51,956 bases of DNA from Calothrix sp. CSU_2_0 (GCA_012034595.1 JAAUPE010000039.1:1-51956), one strand, 5' to 3'; numbered from the stretch's first letter, positions 33,819-42,297 are shown. Program-made: numbers and translations. Notes: a model not told the origin generated them from the letters alone.

Positions 33819-35336
33819 TCAGGATGCTAGAGGTAATTTATGCTTGATGCGATCGCAGAAAAAGGGACGTAATAACTCGCAGGCAAGACTTACCTTTTTA
33901 CCATGCAGATGCACTAACCCCATCTTACACAACTGTTCGGCTTGCACAGCCTCGCAATCTACAGGACTCGATTGCCTGACGATTTCCGTAAGCGATCGCA
34001 ATAAATCGGCATAGGGTTGCAGATTCCACCATTGCTGTTCTAGATGGTCTGCATAGATAGCTCTGGTACTCACAGAGTTTTCTAACAGTTGTTCCAGGGT
34101 TATTGTTTGCTGCTGAAGATAATAAAAAGCCAACTGCAAGCGATAGGGATGTCCTCCCAGAAGGGTAATTAATTGCTCGATTTGTTGCCTTGTCATATCC
34201 TCTCCCCATCGATTGGCTAATTCCTGCACTTGAGCTGGGATAAACTCAGGTAAATCAATTGCCAACCCTGTATTAAAAAGAGATTTATCGATCGAAACAG
34301 GCATCTGAATTTCGGTGGAATGAACCGTCACTAGTCGGAGGTTTTGCCAATGATTGCTCTCTCCTACCCTAGCTTTAGCTCGCTCAGACCAAGTTCGCAA
34401 AAGTCGAAGAAATTCACGAGCAATATCTGGGTAGGTAAAAAGCTGATTGAATTCATCGATTGCAATCACTACGGGACGATTCTTCCTTTGAGAGTCTGCG
34501 TGGTTCAGGTTAGCTAAGATAACATCCTCTAAGTAGTCAGTGGTGTTCGATTTGCTACCCAAGCTGTTGTTATAAAAAGATGCGATCACCCTTTGGGTGA
34601 TCGCATCTGGTAAGTCTAACTGCTTGCTAACTCTGGCGCAAAACCATTTTAGGAAGCGCTCTAGGTTCTGTAAAATCTCACTGTCGGCAAGTTGTAAATT
34701 AAGAGAAACGGTTTTATATCCCAGAGTTTTAGTGTAAGCCAGGATGCGGGTCATTAGGGAGGTTTTGCCCATTTGCTTGGGAGCGCGGATGTTGAGCATA
34801 GCACCGGGTTGCTGGATGGCTTCGTAACAAAGGGATTCGACGATAGGACGGTCAATGTAAAAGACTGAATCCAGGGGTATTTGCCCTCCTGGTACGCTTG
34901 GGGCACGAAATTGCTGATTGTCTTGCGCTTGTTCCATTCTGTGGGTTTGAGGGGAATTGGTGCGAGAATTGCAAACTGATTCGATGGGACAGATGGTTTC
35001 ATTCATGTACATTAAGCCAATCTCGACAATATTGTCTTTATCTGGCTCCAGGTAGAGATAATCGTCCTTTAGCAACGTTAGATTAAAGGCATTGAAGCAG
35101 CATTCCAAAGTTCGCTTATCGACTCCTACTGAAGCATTAAAGACCTTGCTGAGGGTATTGGTAGTTAAACCTGTTTTCTCACCCAGGTCTTCGAGAGTGT
35201 ATCGCTTAAAGTTTTGCTGAATTTCTACCTCAGCTTTTGCCTGATTGAGTTTTTTGAAGCCTTGAGCAGTCAGAGTCGCACCCCGCCGCCGTAGTTGATT
35301 TTTTGATTGTAATTGCATTTTTAACTGTAAATCCAA
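33819..35336 (-). CDS. HTH-AAA fusion protein (AAA-like domain, AAA_35 type)
   Basis: 505 residues. Residues 40-90 form a XRE-like HTH (YTLEDLGEKTGLTTNTLSKV, VDKRTLECCFNAFNLTL). From about 150 an AAA-like ATPase starts (GGQIPLDSVFYIDRPIVESL), with Walker A APKQMGKT at 185-192, Walker B PVVIAIDEFNQLF near 288 and a long helical C-terminus (LITLLGGHPYRLQLAFYYLQ, ending in a winged-helix-like part). Such ATPases in filamentous cyanobacteria often carry WD40, TIR or CHAT effectors; here an N-terminal DNA-binding-like domain is attached instead. A signalling or defence role of the STAND kind is possible but not shown. It stands next to the toxin-antitoxin island. Confidence 0.82.
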   Translation of the reverse strand: MDLQLKMQLQSKNQLRRRGATLTAQGFKKLNQAKAEVEIQQNFKRYTLEDLGEKTGLTTNTLSKVFNASVGVDKRTLECCFNAFNLTLLKDDYLYLEPDKDNIVEIGLMYMNETICPIESVCNSRTNSPQTHRMEQAQDNQQFRAPSVPGGQIPLDSVFYIDRPIVESLCYEAIQQPGAMLNIRAPKQMGKTSLMTRILAYTKTLGYKTVSLNLQLADSEILQNLERFLKWFCARVSKQLDLPDAITQRVIASFYNNSLGSKSNTTDYLEDVILANLNHADSQRKNRPVVIAIDEFNQLFTYPDIAREFLRLLRTWSERAKARVGESNHWQNLRLVTVHSTEIQMPVSIDKSLFNTGLAIDLPEFIPAQVQELANRWGEDMTRQQIEQLITLLGGHPYRLQLAFYYLQQQTITLEQLLENSVSTRAIYADHLEQQWWNLQPYADLLRSLTEIVRQSSPVDCEAVQAEQLCKMGLVHLHGKKVSLACELLRPFFCDRIKHKLPLAS

Positions 35337-35515
35337 GTATAAAAATGTGCTTAGGAATCTGCTTAGTAGTATAGGTGGATACTGTTATTACTGCTGTACT
35401 TTACAAGTTTATGCAGCATAGTTATAAATCTTATAAGTACAATTCCAAAAAGTTTATTTTGAATCAGCCTACACTTGACATATACAGAACAATTCTATAT
35501 TGTCAATACTTCTAA

Positions 35516-35797
35516 ATGCATAAATATATCAGCTTTAAATTGAAGTTTTCTCTGGGAAAGATAAACGGAAGCATAGTTATTAACTTGCGGTTTTTTCCAA
35601 AGTTAAGAACGACGTTAACTAAAATAAAGCATTCCGATGAGTCAGTATGGAATTGGGATCTTTTGCGCGAAGACCATAAACAAGACTTAGAATGGGCAAT
35701 ATACATGTTAACTCAAAGACAGCAATATACCTTCAAATATGATTTTTCATTAGAAGGAATCAAAGGTACGATCGTAGAGATAACATCCATCAATTAA
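35516..35797 (+). CDS. Hypothetical protein
   Basis: 93 residues, unrecognised. The sequence is basic and beta-rich at the start (ISFKLKFSLGKINGSIVINL) with an acidic/aromatic middle (SDESVWNWDLLREDHKQDLE). It has an ATG start and no clear ribosome site. The ordered composition suggests a real small gene, but the support is limited. Confidence 0.4.
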   Translation: MHKYISFKLKFSLGKINGSIVINLRFFPKLRTTLTKIKHSDESVWNWDLLREDHKQDLEWAIYMLTQRQQYTFKYDFSLEGIKGTIVEITSIN

Positions 35798-35874
35798 AAA
35801 TACGAGTGAGTTAAAGCAATCAGTGCGATCGCATTTCTCGAAATGGGTTAAAGAAGCGCGATCGTTTTTTTGTT

Positions 35875-35932
35875 ATGGGTTGTGGATTGCGATAATATTG
35901 ATTTAGTTCAGTTGTTGGATCGGGAGCGATTG
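35875..35932 (+). repeat. Leader repeat, copy 1 (with decayed vapB start)
   Basis: ATGGGTTGTGGATTGCGATA and following to GGATCGGGAGCGAT is nearly identical to 39411-39464 and to 38505-38548. In those two copies it runs directly into a vapB GTG start; here the following bases are a degenerate version (TTCAACAT shared). Confidence 0.65.
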
Positions 35933-35996
35933 TACATTCAACATAAACAAAACCTCTATTTAAGCAATAGCAAACTCAGTGCGATCGCAATCTCCC

Positions 35997-36231
35997 GTAG
36001 GTTGGGGAGTCACTGCGTTGCGAGGGTTTCCCTCGTTATAGCAAGTGACGTTGGAGGCTTTGCGTAACCCAACATATGATATTGGGAAAAGAAAGATTCT
36101 TTAAATCACAAAAATATCTAAATTCAACGATTAAGAGAAGCTTCAAACAAGTTATAAAATGTTGGGTTACAACGCAAATCTAGATTTTCATATCGCTGCA
36201 AATATCTCTTGTGCGTTTTCACCCAACCTAC
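35997..36231. mobile_element. Fold-back MITE-like element, copy 1
   Basis: Terminal inverted repeats GTAGGTTGGG / CCCAACCTAC (35997-36006 and 36222-36231) and an inner nested inverted repeat GTAACCCAACAT / ATGTTGGGTTAC (36064-36075, 36159-36170). A second copy of about the same length and over 90 percent identity by eye is at 37294-37529, in the same orientation. The shared sequence continues left through GCAATCTCCC. No coding capacity. Confidence 0.75.
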
Positions 36232-36711
36232 AAGAGATTACTAAGGACAATTTTCAAACTGGCTACAACACAAAAAAATGATTTTTTTCTGATATAATTA
36301 ATTGTATTAATTGAATATAGTAGTTGACATTTTTATAATGGTGATGTGACTTGCCTTAAAAATTTTACTAACACTCCATTATATTAAAAATGAAGTTTAA
36401 ATTTAAAACAATAAATCAATCATCCCACGAAACCAAGAAATTTTTCTCAAAATCCGAAAAATTGTCACAAAAAGAAACATTAATCATATTCAATGTAAAG
36501 TAGACGTAATGTTTAACTACTATACATGAATTATACATAATTTCTTGGAATCAGTCGATAAAAGCCCGTCTTTTTTGCGCTTTTTACGGAATTCAGAGAA
36601 TATAACGCGGCAATTTTTACTTAGGAATTGGTGTAATTGTATTTTGATATGCATGATTACATACGGAAGCGTAACGCACTCTATAAACCCAAACAAAGCG
36701 TTTATAAATGA
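36232..36711. other. AT-rich intergenic region with a doubtful 37-aa frame
   Basis: About 480 bp. One ATG frame (36390-36503, plus) would give a Lys-rich 37-residue peptide (MKFKFKTINQSSHETKKFFS...), with no ribosome site. A 7-bp hairpin TATAAAC/GTTTATA at 36683-36707 follows the hicA stop on the minus strand. Nothing else is recognised. Confidence 0.3.
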
Positions 36712-36942
36712 TTATTTTTCCAGTAGCTCAAAGAACGTTTCTTTATCAATACCAATATCTTGAATCATACCCATTAGAGTACCTTGTTTTAGGTCTTTTC
36801 CCGAATGAATCGGAACCACAACCCTTTGTCCATTACTATCTTTATAAATAGCATGGCTCCCCTTTTGACGGTCAAAATAAAAACCTAATTTTTCGATTAC
36901 TTTTATAAATTCTTTAGCTTTGACACTGGGAAAATTACTCAT
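36712..36942 (-). CDS. hicA: HicA-type mRNA interferase toxin
   Basis: 76 residues. The double-stranded-RNA-binding-like fold of HicA is clear: KAKEFIKVIEKLGFYFDRQK, GSHAIYKD with the catalytic His30, VVVPIHSGKDLKQGTLMGMI and IGIDKETFFELL. HicA cleaves mRNA and is neutralised by HicB, whose gene precedes it and overlaps by 4 bp (ATGA on the minus strand). The toxin is full length with its catalytic His present. The antitoxin-first order is the less common HicBA arrangement. Confidence 0.92.
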   Translation of the reverse strand: MSNFPSVKAKEFIKVIEKLGFYFDRQKGSHAIYKDSNGQRVVVPIHSGKDLKQGTLMGMIQDIGIDKETFFELLEK

Positions 36943-37178
36943 GCAAAAATGCTTAGTGGCTTAACAATTAAATTTTCTTTAGGAATTGACAGATTATCAG
37001 CCTTTAAACTTTCAATATATAATTCAATTGCTTCTGTAATATTATCAATCGCTTCTTCAAAAGAATCTCCTTGAGAATGACAACCTTTTAGGATAGGACA
37101 AAAAGCATGATAACCTCCATCTGATTCTTTTTCTAGAAGAACTGTGTAATTGTAAATTTGTTTATTGTTGTTGTCCAT
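36939..37178 (-). CDS. hicB: HicB-type antitoxin
   Basis: 79 residues. The partial RNase H-like HicB fold is visible: YNYTVLLEKESDGGYHAFCP, GCHSQGDSFEEAIDNITEAI, ELYIESLKADN. No C-terminal DNA-binding domain is present, so transcriptional autoregulation would need another factor. It is translationally coupled to hicA. The pair lies between two copies of the fold-back element at 35997 and 37294. Confidence 0.92.
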   Translation of the reverse strand: MDNNNKQIYNYTVLLEKESDGGYHAFCPILKGCHSQGDSFEEAIDNITEAIELYIESLKADNLSIPKENLIVKPLSIFA

Positions 37179-37293
37179 ATATTTCCATCTGTTTACGATC
37201 TATCTACTTTTAACTTAGGACTGATACCATAATAAAGGCTTTTAGGTGATATTGGTTAAATAGTACGATAAGCAAAGCTTAACGCAATCTCCC

Positions 37294-37529
37294 GTAGGTT
37301 GGGGAGTCACTGCGTTGCGAGGGTTTCCCTCGTTATAGCAAGTGACGTTGGAGGCTTTGCATAACCCAACATATGATATTGGGAAAATAAAGATTCTTTA
37401 AATCGCAAAAATATCTAAATTCAACGATTAAGAAAAACTTCAAACAAGTTATAAAATGTTGGGTTACAACGCAAATCTAGATTTTTCATATTGCTGCAAA
37501 TATCACTTGTGCGTTTCCACCCAACCTAC
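37294..37529. mobile_element. Fold-back MITE-like element, copy 2
   Basis: Same termini GTAGGTTGGG / CCCAACCTAC and the same inner nested repeat as copy 1, differing by scattered substitutions (for example GCATAACCC instead of GCGTAACCC) and one extra T. Its right end lies 5 bp from the stop codon of the PIN-domain gene, which transcribes toward it. Confidence 0.75.
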
Positions 37530-37533
37530 AAGA

Positions 37534-37953
37534 CTAATCCTCAATGAGAAGATTTTCAAAAGGATAATTCTGTTTCCAACGATAGGTATTAAAGTCACGT
37601 TTATCCACTGAAAAAATGCGTCCATGCCCTAAGTGTTCAGCTAAAATTACAAGAGAAGCATCAGCTAAATCCATTGGAAGGTCGGCATATTTTTCCATCA
37701 GTTGAGTAATGCGAGAAGTATGATGAATTTCTAAATTGAAAACTGTAAATAATTCTTGGTTAAGACTATTTATAAATGTAGTTTGGGCTTTGACTCCTTT
37801 ACGTGTTAGCAAAAGATAGCACGTTTCTGTAACAACACACCAGGTAGTAATCAAGGACTCATTGTATTGTTTTAGAGTTTGTTTTGCTCTTTGGTGGTAA
37901 GTGTCTTTTTGATCGACAAGAGCTAACCAAAATCCTGTATCAACGATAATCAT
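37534..37953 (-). CDS. PIN-domain toxin (VapC-like)
   Basis: 139 residues. PIN acidic residues are at Asp5 (MIIVDTGFWLAL), Glu43 (VVTETCYLLL), Asp95/Asp98 (PMDLADASLVIL) and in FSVDKRDF. The family cuts RNA with bound Mg2+. Its ATG overlaps the end of the upstream small gene by 14 bp, the typical antitoxin-toxin coupling. All acidic residues look intact. It differs clearly from the second PIN protein at 38746. Confidence 0.9.
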   Translation of the reverse strand: MIIVDTGFWLALVDQKDTYHQRAKQTLKQYNESLITTWCVVTETCYLLLTRKGVKAQTTFINSLNQELFTVFNLEIHHTSRITQLMEKYADLPMDLADASLVILAEHLGHGRIFSVDKRDFNTYRWKQNYPFENLLIED

Positions 37954-38197
37954 ATTTGGTAACTAATGTATTAGCCAGAATTTCTTTATAGCTAGTAGAT
38001 AAATTTTCTTCTACAGAACAACAGCCAATCAATCCAGTTTCTTCAAACTTTTCATAAAGACTTTTTTCTTCACCATGATTTTCTGGTTCTGGTTTTGGAT
38101 AACATTTTTTGAGTAACTTAATAAAGTCCAATAATAAGATTTGAGCTTCTTCTGGTAATGTATTAATATCTGCGTATATCTGTTCAAATTCAGGCAT
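37940..38197 (-). CDS. Probable antitoxin partner of the PIN toxin
   Basis: 85 residues. A helical N-terminus of the DUF2281-like kind (YADINTLPEEAQILLLDFIK) is followed by a flexible acidic region (EPENHGEEKSLYEKFEETGL) that would bind the PIN active site. It precedes and overlaps the toxin by 14 bp. Identification as antitoxin rests on size, helix pattern and coupling. Confidence 0.7.
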   Translation of the reverse strand: MPEFEQIYADINTLPEEAQILLLDFIKLLKKCYPKPEPENHGEEKSLYEKFEETGLIGCCSVEENLSTSYKEILANTLVTKYDYR

Positions 38198-38548
38198 TCT
38201 AATTAACTCCTAAACTTGCGTATTTTTTCGCTGCTTAGGAATGAGGATTTAATAACCTACAACTTTCGATTTGATTTGGAATGGTGCGTTACGCTGCGCT
38301 AACACACCCTACTTTTGATACTTTTGCACTTTATTTAATCCGCGTTCCTTATCTCATTGTAGCCTAAGCAGTGCGATCGCCGAACACAGGGCTTCACTCA
38401 TCGCTATTTTTATAGAAATAGTTTTACAAGGAGTGCGTAGGCGTAGCCCGTCGTAGACATCGCTTCTGATGGTTGATGAGCGTGCGATGTTTTTTGTGCA
38501 AGTGCGATAATATTGATTTAGCTCAGTTGTTGGATCGGGAGTGCGATC
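38198..38548. repeat. Repeat-filled leader region upstream of vapB
   Basis: It contains the common cyanobacterial repeat GGTGCGTTACGCTGCGCTAA near 38284-38303, several GTGCGAT-based modules (GATGAGCGTGCGATG, GTGCAAGTGCGATA) and leader-repeat copy 2 (38505-38548, TGCGATAATATTGATTTAGC and following), which ends at the vapB GTG. The same modules recur at 39157-39466. No gene. Confidence 0.55.
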
Positions 38549-38749
38549 GTGATTACACAATTCAACATCAACGATACATTGCTGCAAGAGGCACTTGCCC
38601 TGGATGACCAGATAACCGTTGATACCCTGGTCGAAACCGCTTTGCGCGAATATATTCAACGTCGCAAGCGACTAAAAGTGTTAGACCTCTTTGGCACCAT
38701 TGATTATGACCCAAACTACGACTACAAACAGCAACGTCAGCAGGCATGA
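38549..38749 (+). CDS. VapB-type antitoxin
   Basis: 66 residues from a GTG start. A ribbon-helix-helix-like N-terminus (FNINDTLLQEALALDDQ, VDTLVETALREYIQRRKRLK) is followed by the typical toxin-binding tail LDLFGTIDYDPNYDYKQQRQ. The stop overlaps the vapC ATG (ATGA). The GTG start and first 44 codons are duplicated at 39467, which confirms that the start is where the homology begins. Confidence 0.9.
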   Translation: MITQFNINDTLLQEALALDDQITVDTLVETALREYIQRRKRLKVLDLFGTIDYDPNYDYKQQRQQA

Positions 38750-39156
38750 GTGTCATAGTTGATACATCTGTTTGGTCACTGGCTTTGCGTCGGAGAACCC
38801 CACCCGATTCTTCCCCTGTCGTCACCCGATTACGGGATTTAATTACCAATGACCAAGTTGCTTTGCTGGGTGCGATTAGACAAGAAATCCTTTCTGGCAT
38901 TCGCAGTTCGGAACAGTTTACCCGTCTACGAGATTACCTGCGGATATTCCCAGATATGGAACTCTTATCTGAAGACTACGAACTTGCCGCAGAGTTTTTT
39001 AATGCCTGCCGTAGCAATGGTATCCAAGGTTCAAATACTAATTTTCTGATTTGTGCAGTTGCCCATCATCGAAGCTACAGCATCCTCACAACCGATAACG
39101 ATTTTCAGAGTTACCAAGCACACATTCCTATTATTCTATCGAGTGTTGAAGGTTAG
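38746..39156 (+). CDS. VapC-type PIN toxin with a substituted acidic residue
   Basis: 136 residues. The PIN layout is VIVDTSVWSLAL (Asp6), GAIRQEILSGI (Glu47), GIQGSNTNFLICAVA (position 99) and LTTDNDF (Asp117). In closely similar cyanobacterial VapC proteins the third site is normally Asp (SNTDFLICA); here it is Asn99, which should weaken metal binding and RNase activity. The toxin may therefore be attenuated. It is coupled to vapB by a 4-bp overlap. Confidence 0.9.
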   Translation: MSVIVDTSVWSLALRRRTPPDSSPVVTRLRDLITNDQVALLGAIRQEILSGIRSSEQFTRLRDYLRIFPDMELLSEDYELAAEFFNACRSNGIQGSNTNFLICAVAHHRSYSILTTDNDFQSYQAHIPIILSSVEG

Positions 39157-39466
39157 TGCGATATGCCTTTGGCATTAAGCTCCGCTTATCGCTATTTTTC
39201 TAGAGACAGTCTTGAAAGTAAAGTGCGATCGCTTTGTTCGTATGGGTATAGAGTGCGATCATTTTTATGTGGGTTATAGAATGCGATCGCTCCTAATGGT
39301 GATGAGCGTACTATTTTTTGTACAAGTGCGATATGCCTTTGGCATTAAGCTCCGCTTATCGCAATCTCCCGTAGCGACTGCCTTGAAAGTCAGGCGATCG
39401 CTTTTTTGTATGGGTTGTGGATTGCGATAATATTGATTTAGTTCAGTTGTTGGATCGGGAGCGATC
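39157..39466. repeat. Duplicated GTGCGAT-type modules and leader repeat copy 3
   Basis: A block with GTGCGATATGCCTTTGGCAT occurs at about 39157-39237 and again at 39322-39405. It is followed by leader copy 3 (39411-39464), nearly identical to copy 1. Several GCGATCGC or CGATC sites are present. No gene. Confidence 0.65.
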
Positions 39467-39622
39467 GTGATTACACAGTTCAACATCAACGATACATTGC
39501 TGCAAGAAGCACTTGCCCTGGATGACGAGATAACCGTTGATGCCCTGGTCGAAACCGCGCTGCGCGAATATATTCAACGTCGCAAGCGACTCAAAGTAGT
39601 CACAGTTTTGGTTCCCATTTAA
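39467..39622 (+). pseudogene. Orphan truncated VapB antitoxin copy
   Basis: 51 codons from GTG. The first 43 residues match the vapB at 38549 with only a few differences (DDEITVDALVETALREYIQR). Then the frame diverges after RRKRLK to VVTVLVPI and stops, losing the toxin-binding tail. No vapC follows. The leader upstream is also duplicated, so a segment covering leader plus vapB 5' end was copied. It retains the DNA-binding part and could still be expressed. Confidence 0.7.
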
Positions 39623-39739
39623 AGGTTAGGTAGACATGGTTGACGAAACCGATTCCTAAAAACCTATGAAAGTAATGGCAATTTAAGCAAGTTACTTCTT
39701 TCGTTAGAAGTCTCAAACCCCCTTACGAAAATAGGATAG

Positions 39740-39898
39740 TTCTTAGGTAGCTCTACCGCATCCACTAGTAAGCGTAAGCAAGCTGGAAGTATGCGACAAC
39801 TAGGGGCAAAGAAGCGTCAGAAATCTACAGAGAATTTTGCTAAAAACGAACTGGGGGATGTAGAAACCCACAGTTCAGGTGAAGCCAACTGTGGGTAG
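39740..39898 (+). pseudogene. 3' remnant of an IS200/IS605-family TnpB (OrfB) gene with right-end hairpin
   Basis: A 52-residue open tail ends SAKN-like: RQLGAKKRQKSTENFAKNEL, GDVETHSSGEANCG, stop. This is the kind of C-terminus seen in cyanobacterial IS605 OrfB proteins, where the coding end overlaps the transposon right end. ACCCACAGTT / AACTGTGGGT (39866-39896, 11-nt loop) is the expected subterminal hairpin. The catalytic part is absent. The region from 39899 to tsaB and the stretch 39623-39739 hold nothing else. Confidence 0.55.
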
Positions 39899-39992
39899 TT
39901 CATAAAAGTCGTCCTTCTAGAACGGGGCGTTAAACCCAAATTTTTGGTAAAATATAATATCCTTGCCACGGGATAAATTAACGCAAAACTTG

Positions 39993-40667
39993 ATGGAAGC
40001 AAACAAATACGGATTAGCACTACATACCACCACACCAGAATTAGGTTTAGCAATTAGCAATTTTGCCGAGGGTAATTTATCTATAAATTCCCGTTCTCAA
40101 ACATGGAATTTAGAACGGGAGTTATCCAGCCATCTACACCAGTACTTGATGGATTTTATCAAACCACAAACCTGGCAAGATATGGCATTTATCGCTGTCG
40201 CCAAAGGTCCCGGAGGTTTTACAGGTACTCGTATTGGCATGGTAGCAGCAAGAACATTAGGACAGCAATTGAATATTCCTGTGTTTGCGGTTTCAACTTT
40301 GGCTGCTGTAGCTTGGCATCAGGTCAAAAGGGAAAATATAAATATAAATATAAATATAAATATTGCGGTGCAAATGCCAGCACAGCGAGGACAGGTATTT
40401 GGAGCAATTTACCAACCTGCTGCCGATGGATTAGGATTAACTACTTTGCTCGCAGATACGGCATTTTCACCTGAAGCATGGCAGGAAAAATTAGCAAATT
40501 ACGAGCGATCGGAATATCGCAATTATCAGTTAATTGAAGCTAAATCTAATTTAGCGGCAACAGCGACAAGTATTTTACAACTCGCTTACTTCGATTGGTT
40601 GCAAGGTAAACATCCGACTTGGGATGAAGCTTTACCATTCTACGGTCAGCATCCAGTAGATTTATAA
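39993..40667 (+). CDS. tsaB: tRNA threonylcarbamoyladenosine biosynthesis protein TsaB
   Basis: 224 residues from the ATG at 39993; the frame is open to a TTG at 39963, but MEANKYGLALHTTTPELGLA is the natural start. The ASKHA-fold features are AVAKGPGGFTGTRIGMVAAR (the family signature), TWQDMAFIAVAKG and VFAVSTLAAVAW. TsaB dimerises with TsaD to place the t6A37 modification on ANN-decoding tRNAs. An unusual in-frame hexanucleotide repeat encodes an Asn-Ile run (40335-40363) in the loop after AWHQVKRE. Confidence 0.95.
   Translation: MEANKYGLALHTTTPELGLAISNFAEGNLSINSRSQTWNLERELSSHLHQYLMDFIKPQTWQDMAFIAVAKGPGGFTGTRIGMVAARTLGQQLNIPVFAVSTLAAVAWHQVKRENININININIAVQMPAQRGQVFGAIYQPAADGLGLTTLLADTAFSPEAWQEKLANYERSEYRNYQLIEAKSNLAATATSILQLAYFDWLQGKHPTWDEALPFYGQHPVDL
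40335..40363 (+). repeat. In-frame AATATA microsatellite inside tsaB
   Basis: Four perfect AATATA units and a partial fifth give alternating Asn and Ile codons. The 6-bp unit keeps the frame whatever the copy number. Confidence 0.85.
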
Positions 40668-41033
40668 TCCTAGTCATTGAATTTTTCGATTTTAAACCCC
40701 CGTTGGAATAGTACCGTTAAACCGATAATTAAAGATAGAACCCACTATCCAACAATCTAAAATCCATATAATTATAGTTATGTGCAACAAAAATAAATAT
40801 TTAACTGCATCCTGCAACTTCCAGCCCCTCTCCAAGGTAAATTTGTAAGCGGAAAGTGGATTCGTGCCGTTTGCGGACATTCCCTCAGCGATCGCAACTG
40901 GCTTGGCAAGGAAATGTTCTTTCGCAAACTTTCCCAAACAGGTATTGATGACGAATCCGCTTAACCGTCTCATTAACTTGGCTTCTGAGCGATTCAATTT
41001 TATATTTTGACAAACGGGAGAACACTAAAATCT
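40668..41033. other. Spacer between tsaB and ndhH, possible gene fragment
   Basis: A plus-strand frame open at 40796-40962 reads protein-like (LQLPAPLQGKFVSGKWIRAV, GKEMFFRKLSQTGIDDE) but has no start codon at its beginning. A minus-strand TTG frame overlaps it. I regard neither as a proven gene; the plus frame may be a relic. Confidence 0.3.
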
Positions 41034-42218
41034 ATGGCAAGAATTGAAACCCGCACAGAACCGATGGTGCTAAATATGGGACCGCACCATCCCTCAATGC
41101 ATGGAGTTTTGCGGTTGATTGTCACCCTCGATGGTGAAGATTGTATCGACTGCGAACCCGTAATTGGCTATCTACATCGGGGAATGGAAAAAATCGCCGA
41201 AAATCGCACCACAGTTATGTATGTTCCCTACGTCAGTCGTTGGGACTATGCAGCTGGAATGTTTAACGAAGCCGTTACAGTCAATGCACCAGAAAAAATC
41301 GCGGGTATTACAGTTCCCAAACGTGCGAGCTATATCCGCGTCATCATGCTGGAATTGAACCGCATCGCTAACCATTTACTTTGGTTTGGTCCTTTCCTCG
41401 CTGACGTTGGGGCACAAACTCCCTTCTTCTATCAATTCCGCGAACGGGAAATGATTTATGACCTGTGGGAAGCTGCAACCGGCTACCGCATGGTTAATAA
41501 CAACTATTGGCGTGTTGGTGGTGTGGCAGCAGATTTACCCTATGGTTGGGTTGAGAAATGTTTGGATTTCTGCGACTATTTACCCCCCAAAATTGACGAG
41601 TACGAAAAATTGGTGACGAATAACCCCATTTTCCGTCGCCGCATCGAGGGAATTGGTACTATTACCCGCGACGAAGCCATCAACTGGGGTCTTTCTGGTC
41701 CCATGTTACGTGCTTCCGGTGTGCAATGGGATTTGCGGAAAGTTGACCATTACGAATGCTATGACGATTTTGATTGGGATGTACAGTGGGAAACTGCTGG
41801 GGATTGTATGGCTCGGTATGTGGTGCGGATGCGGGAAATGCGCGAATCCGTGAAGATTATTCGTCAAGCTCTCCAAGGACTTCCCGGTGGACCTTATGAA
41901 AATCTCGAAGCAAAGCGGATGATGGAAGGTGCGAAATCGGAATGGAACGGGTTTGACTATCAGTACATTGCCAAGAAGGTTTCCCCTACTTTCAAGATTC
42001 CCAAAGGTGAAAGTTACGTCCGTATTGAAAGCGGTAAGGGTGAGTTGGGAATTTATATGGTTGGTGATGATAATGTATTCCCCTGGCGTTTCAAGATTCG
42101 TCCGGCTGATTACAATAACTTGCAAATTCTTCCCCATTTATTACGTGGGATGAAGGTTGCGGATATTGTGGTGATTCTTGGTAGTATCGATGTGATTATG
42201 GGGTCTGTCGATCGGTAA
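41034..42218 (+). CDS. ndhH: NAD(P)H-quinone oxidoreductase subunit H
   Basis: 394 residues from the ATG at 41034, the usual start ([20 protein letters not shown]); the frame is open further up to 41007. It is the 49-kDa subunit of the NDH-1 complex, located in the peripheral arm beside the quinone site on the cytosolic side of thylakoids. Landmarks are [54 protein letters not shown]-like ([17 protein letters not shown]) and the C-terminal [14 protein letters not shown]. It serves respiration and cyclic electron flow. It stands alone, followed by a strong terminator. Confidence 0.98.
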   Translation: MARIETRTEPMVLNMGPHHPSMHGVLRLIVTLDGEDCIDCEPVIGYLHRGMEKIAENRTTVMYVPYVSRWDYAAGMFNEAVTVNAPEKIAGITVPKRASYIRVIMLELNRIANHLLWFGPFLADVGAQTPFFYQFREREMIYDLWEAATGYRMVNNNYWRVGGVAADLPYGWVEKCLDFCDYLPPKIDEYEKLVTNNPIFRRRIEGIGTITRDEAINWGLSGPMLRASGVQWDLRKVDHYECYDDFDWDVQWETAGDCMARYVVRMREMRESVKIIRQALQGLPGGPYENLEAKRMMEGAKSEWNGFDYQYIAKKVSPTFKIPKGESYVRIESGKGELGIYMVGDDNVFPWRFKIRPADYNNLQILPHLLRGMKVADIVVILGSIDVIMGSVDR

Positions 42219-42271
42219 TTTTGGATTTTAGAAGTTTTCAGACTCTAAAATCATCAAGTCTAATAACTTTA

Positions 42272-42297
42272 AGGTGGATAATATCCACCTTTTTTTG
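42272..42297 (+). terminator. Rho-independent terminator of ndhH
   Basis: AGGTGGAT-AAT-ATCCACCT stem-loop followed by seven T residues, 53 bp after the stop codon. Confidence 0.9.

Noticed and set aside
35870-36067. 65-codon plus-strand frame
   Set aside because: It runs through the leader repeat and into the fold-back element, so it is made of repeat sequence.
35875-39464. Spaced repeats in the toxin-antitoxin island considered as a CRISPR array
   Set aside because: Repeat spacing is irregular (kilobases or hundreds of bases), repeats include coding starts, and no cas genes are present.
40692-40997. Minus-strand 101-codon frame upstream of ndhH
   Set aside because: Starts with TTG, has no ribosome site, and overlaps a more protein-like plus frame; composition looks random.
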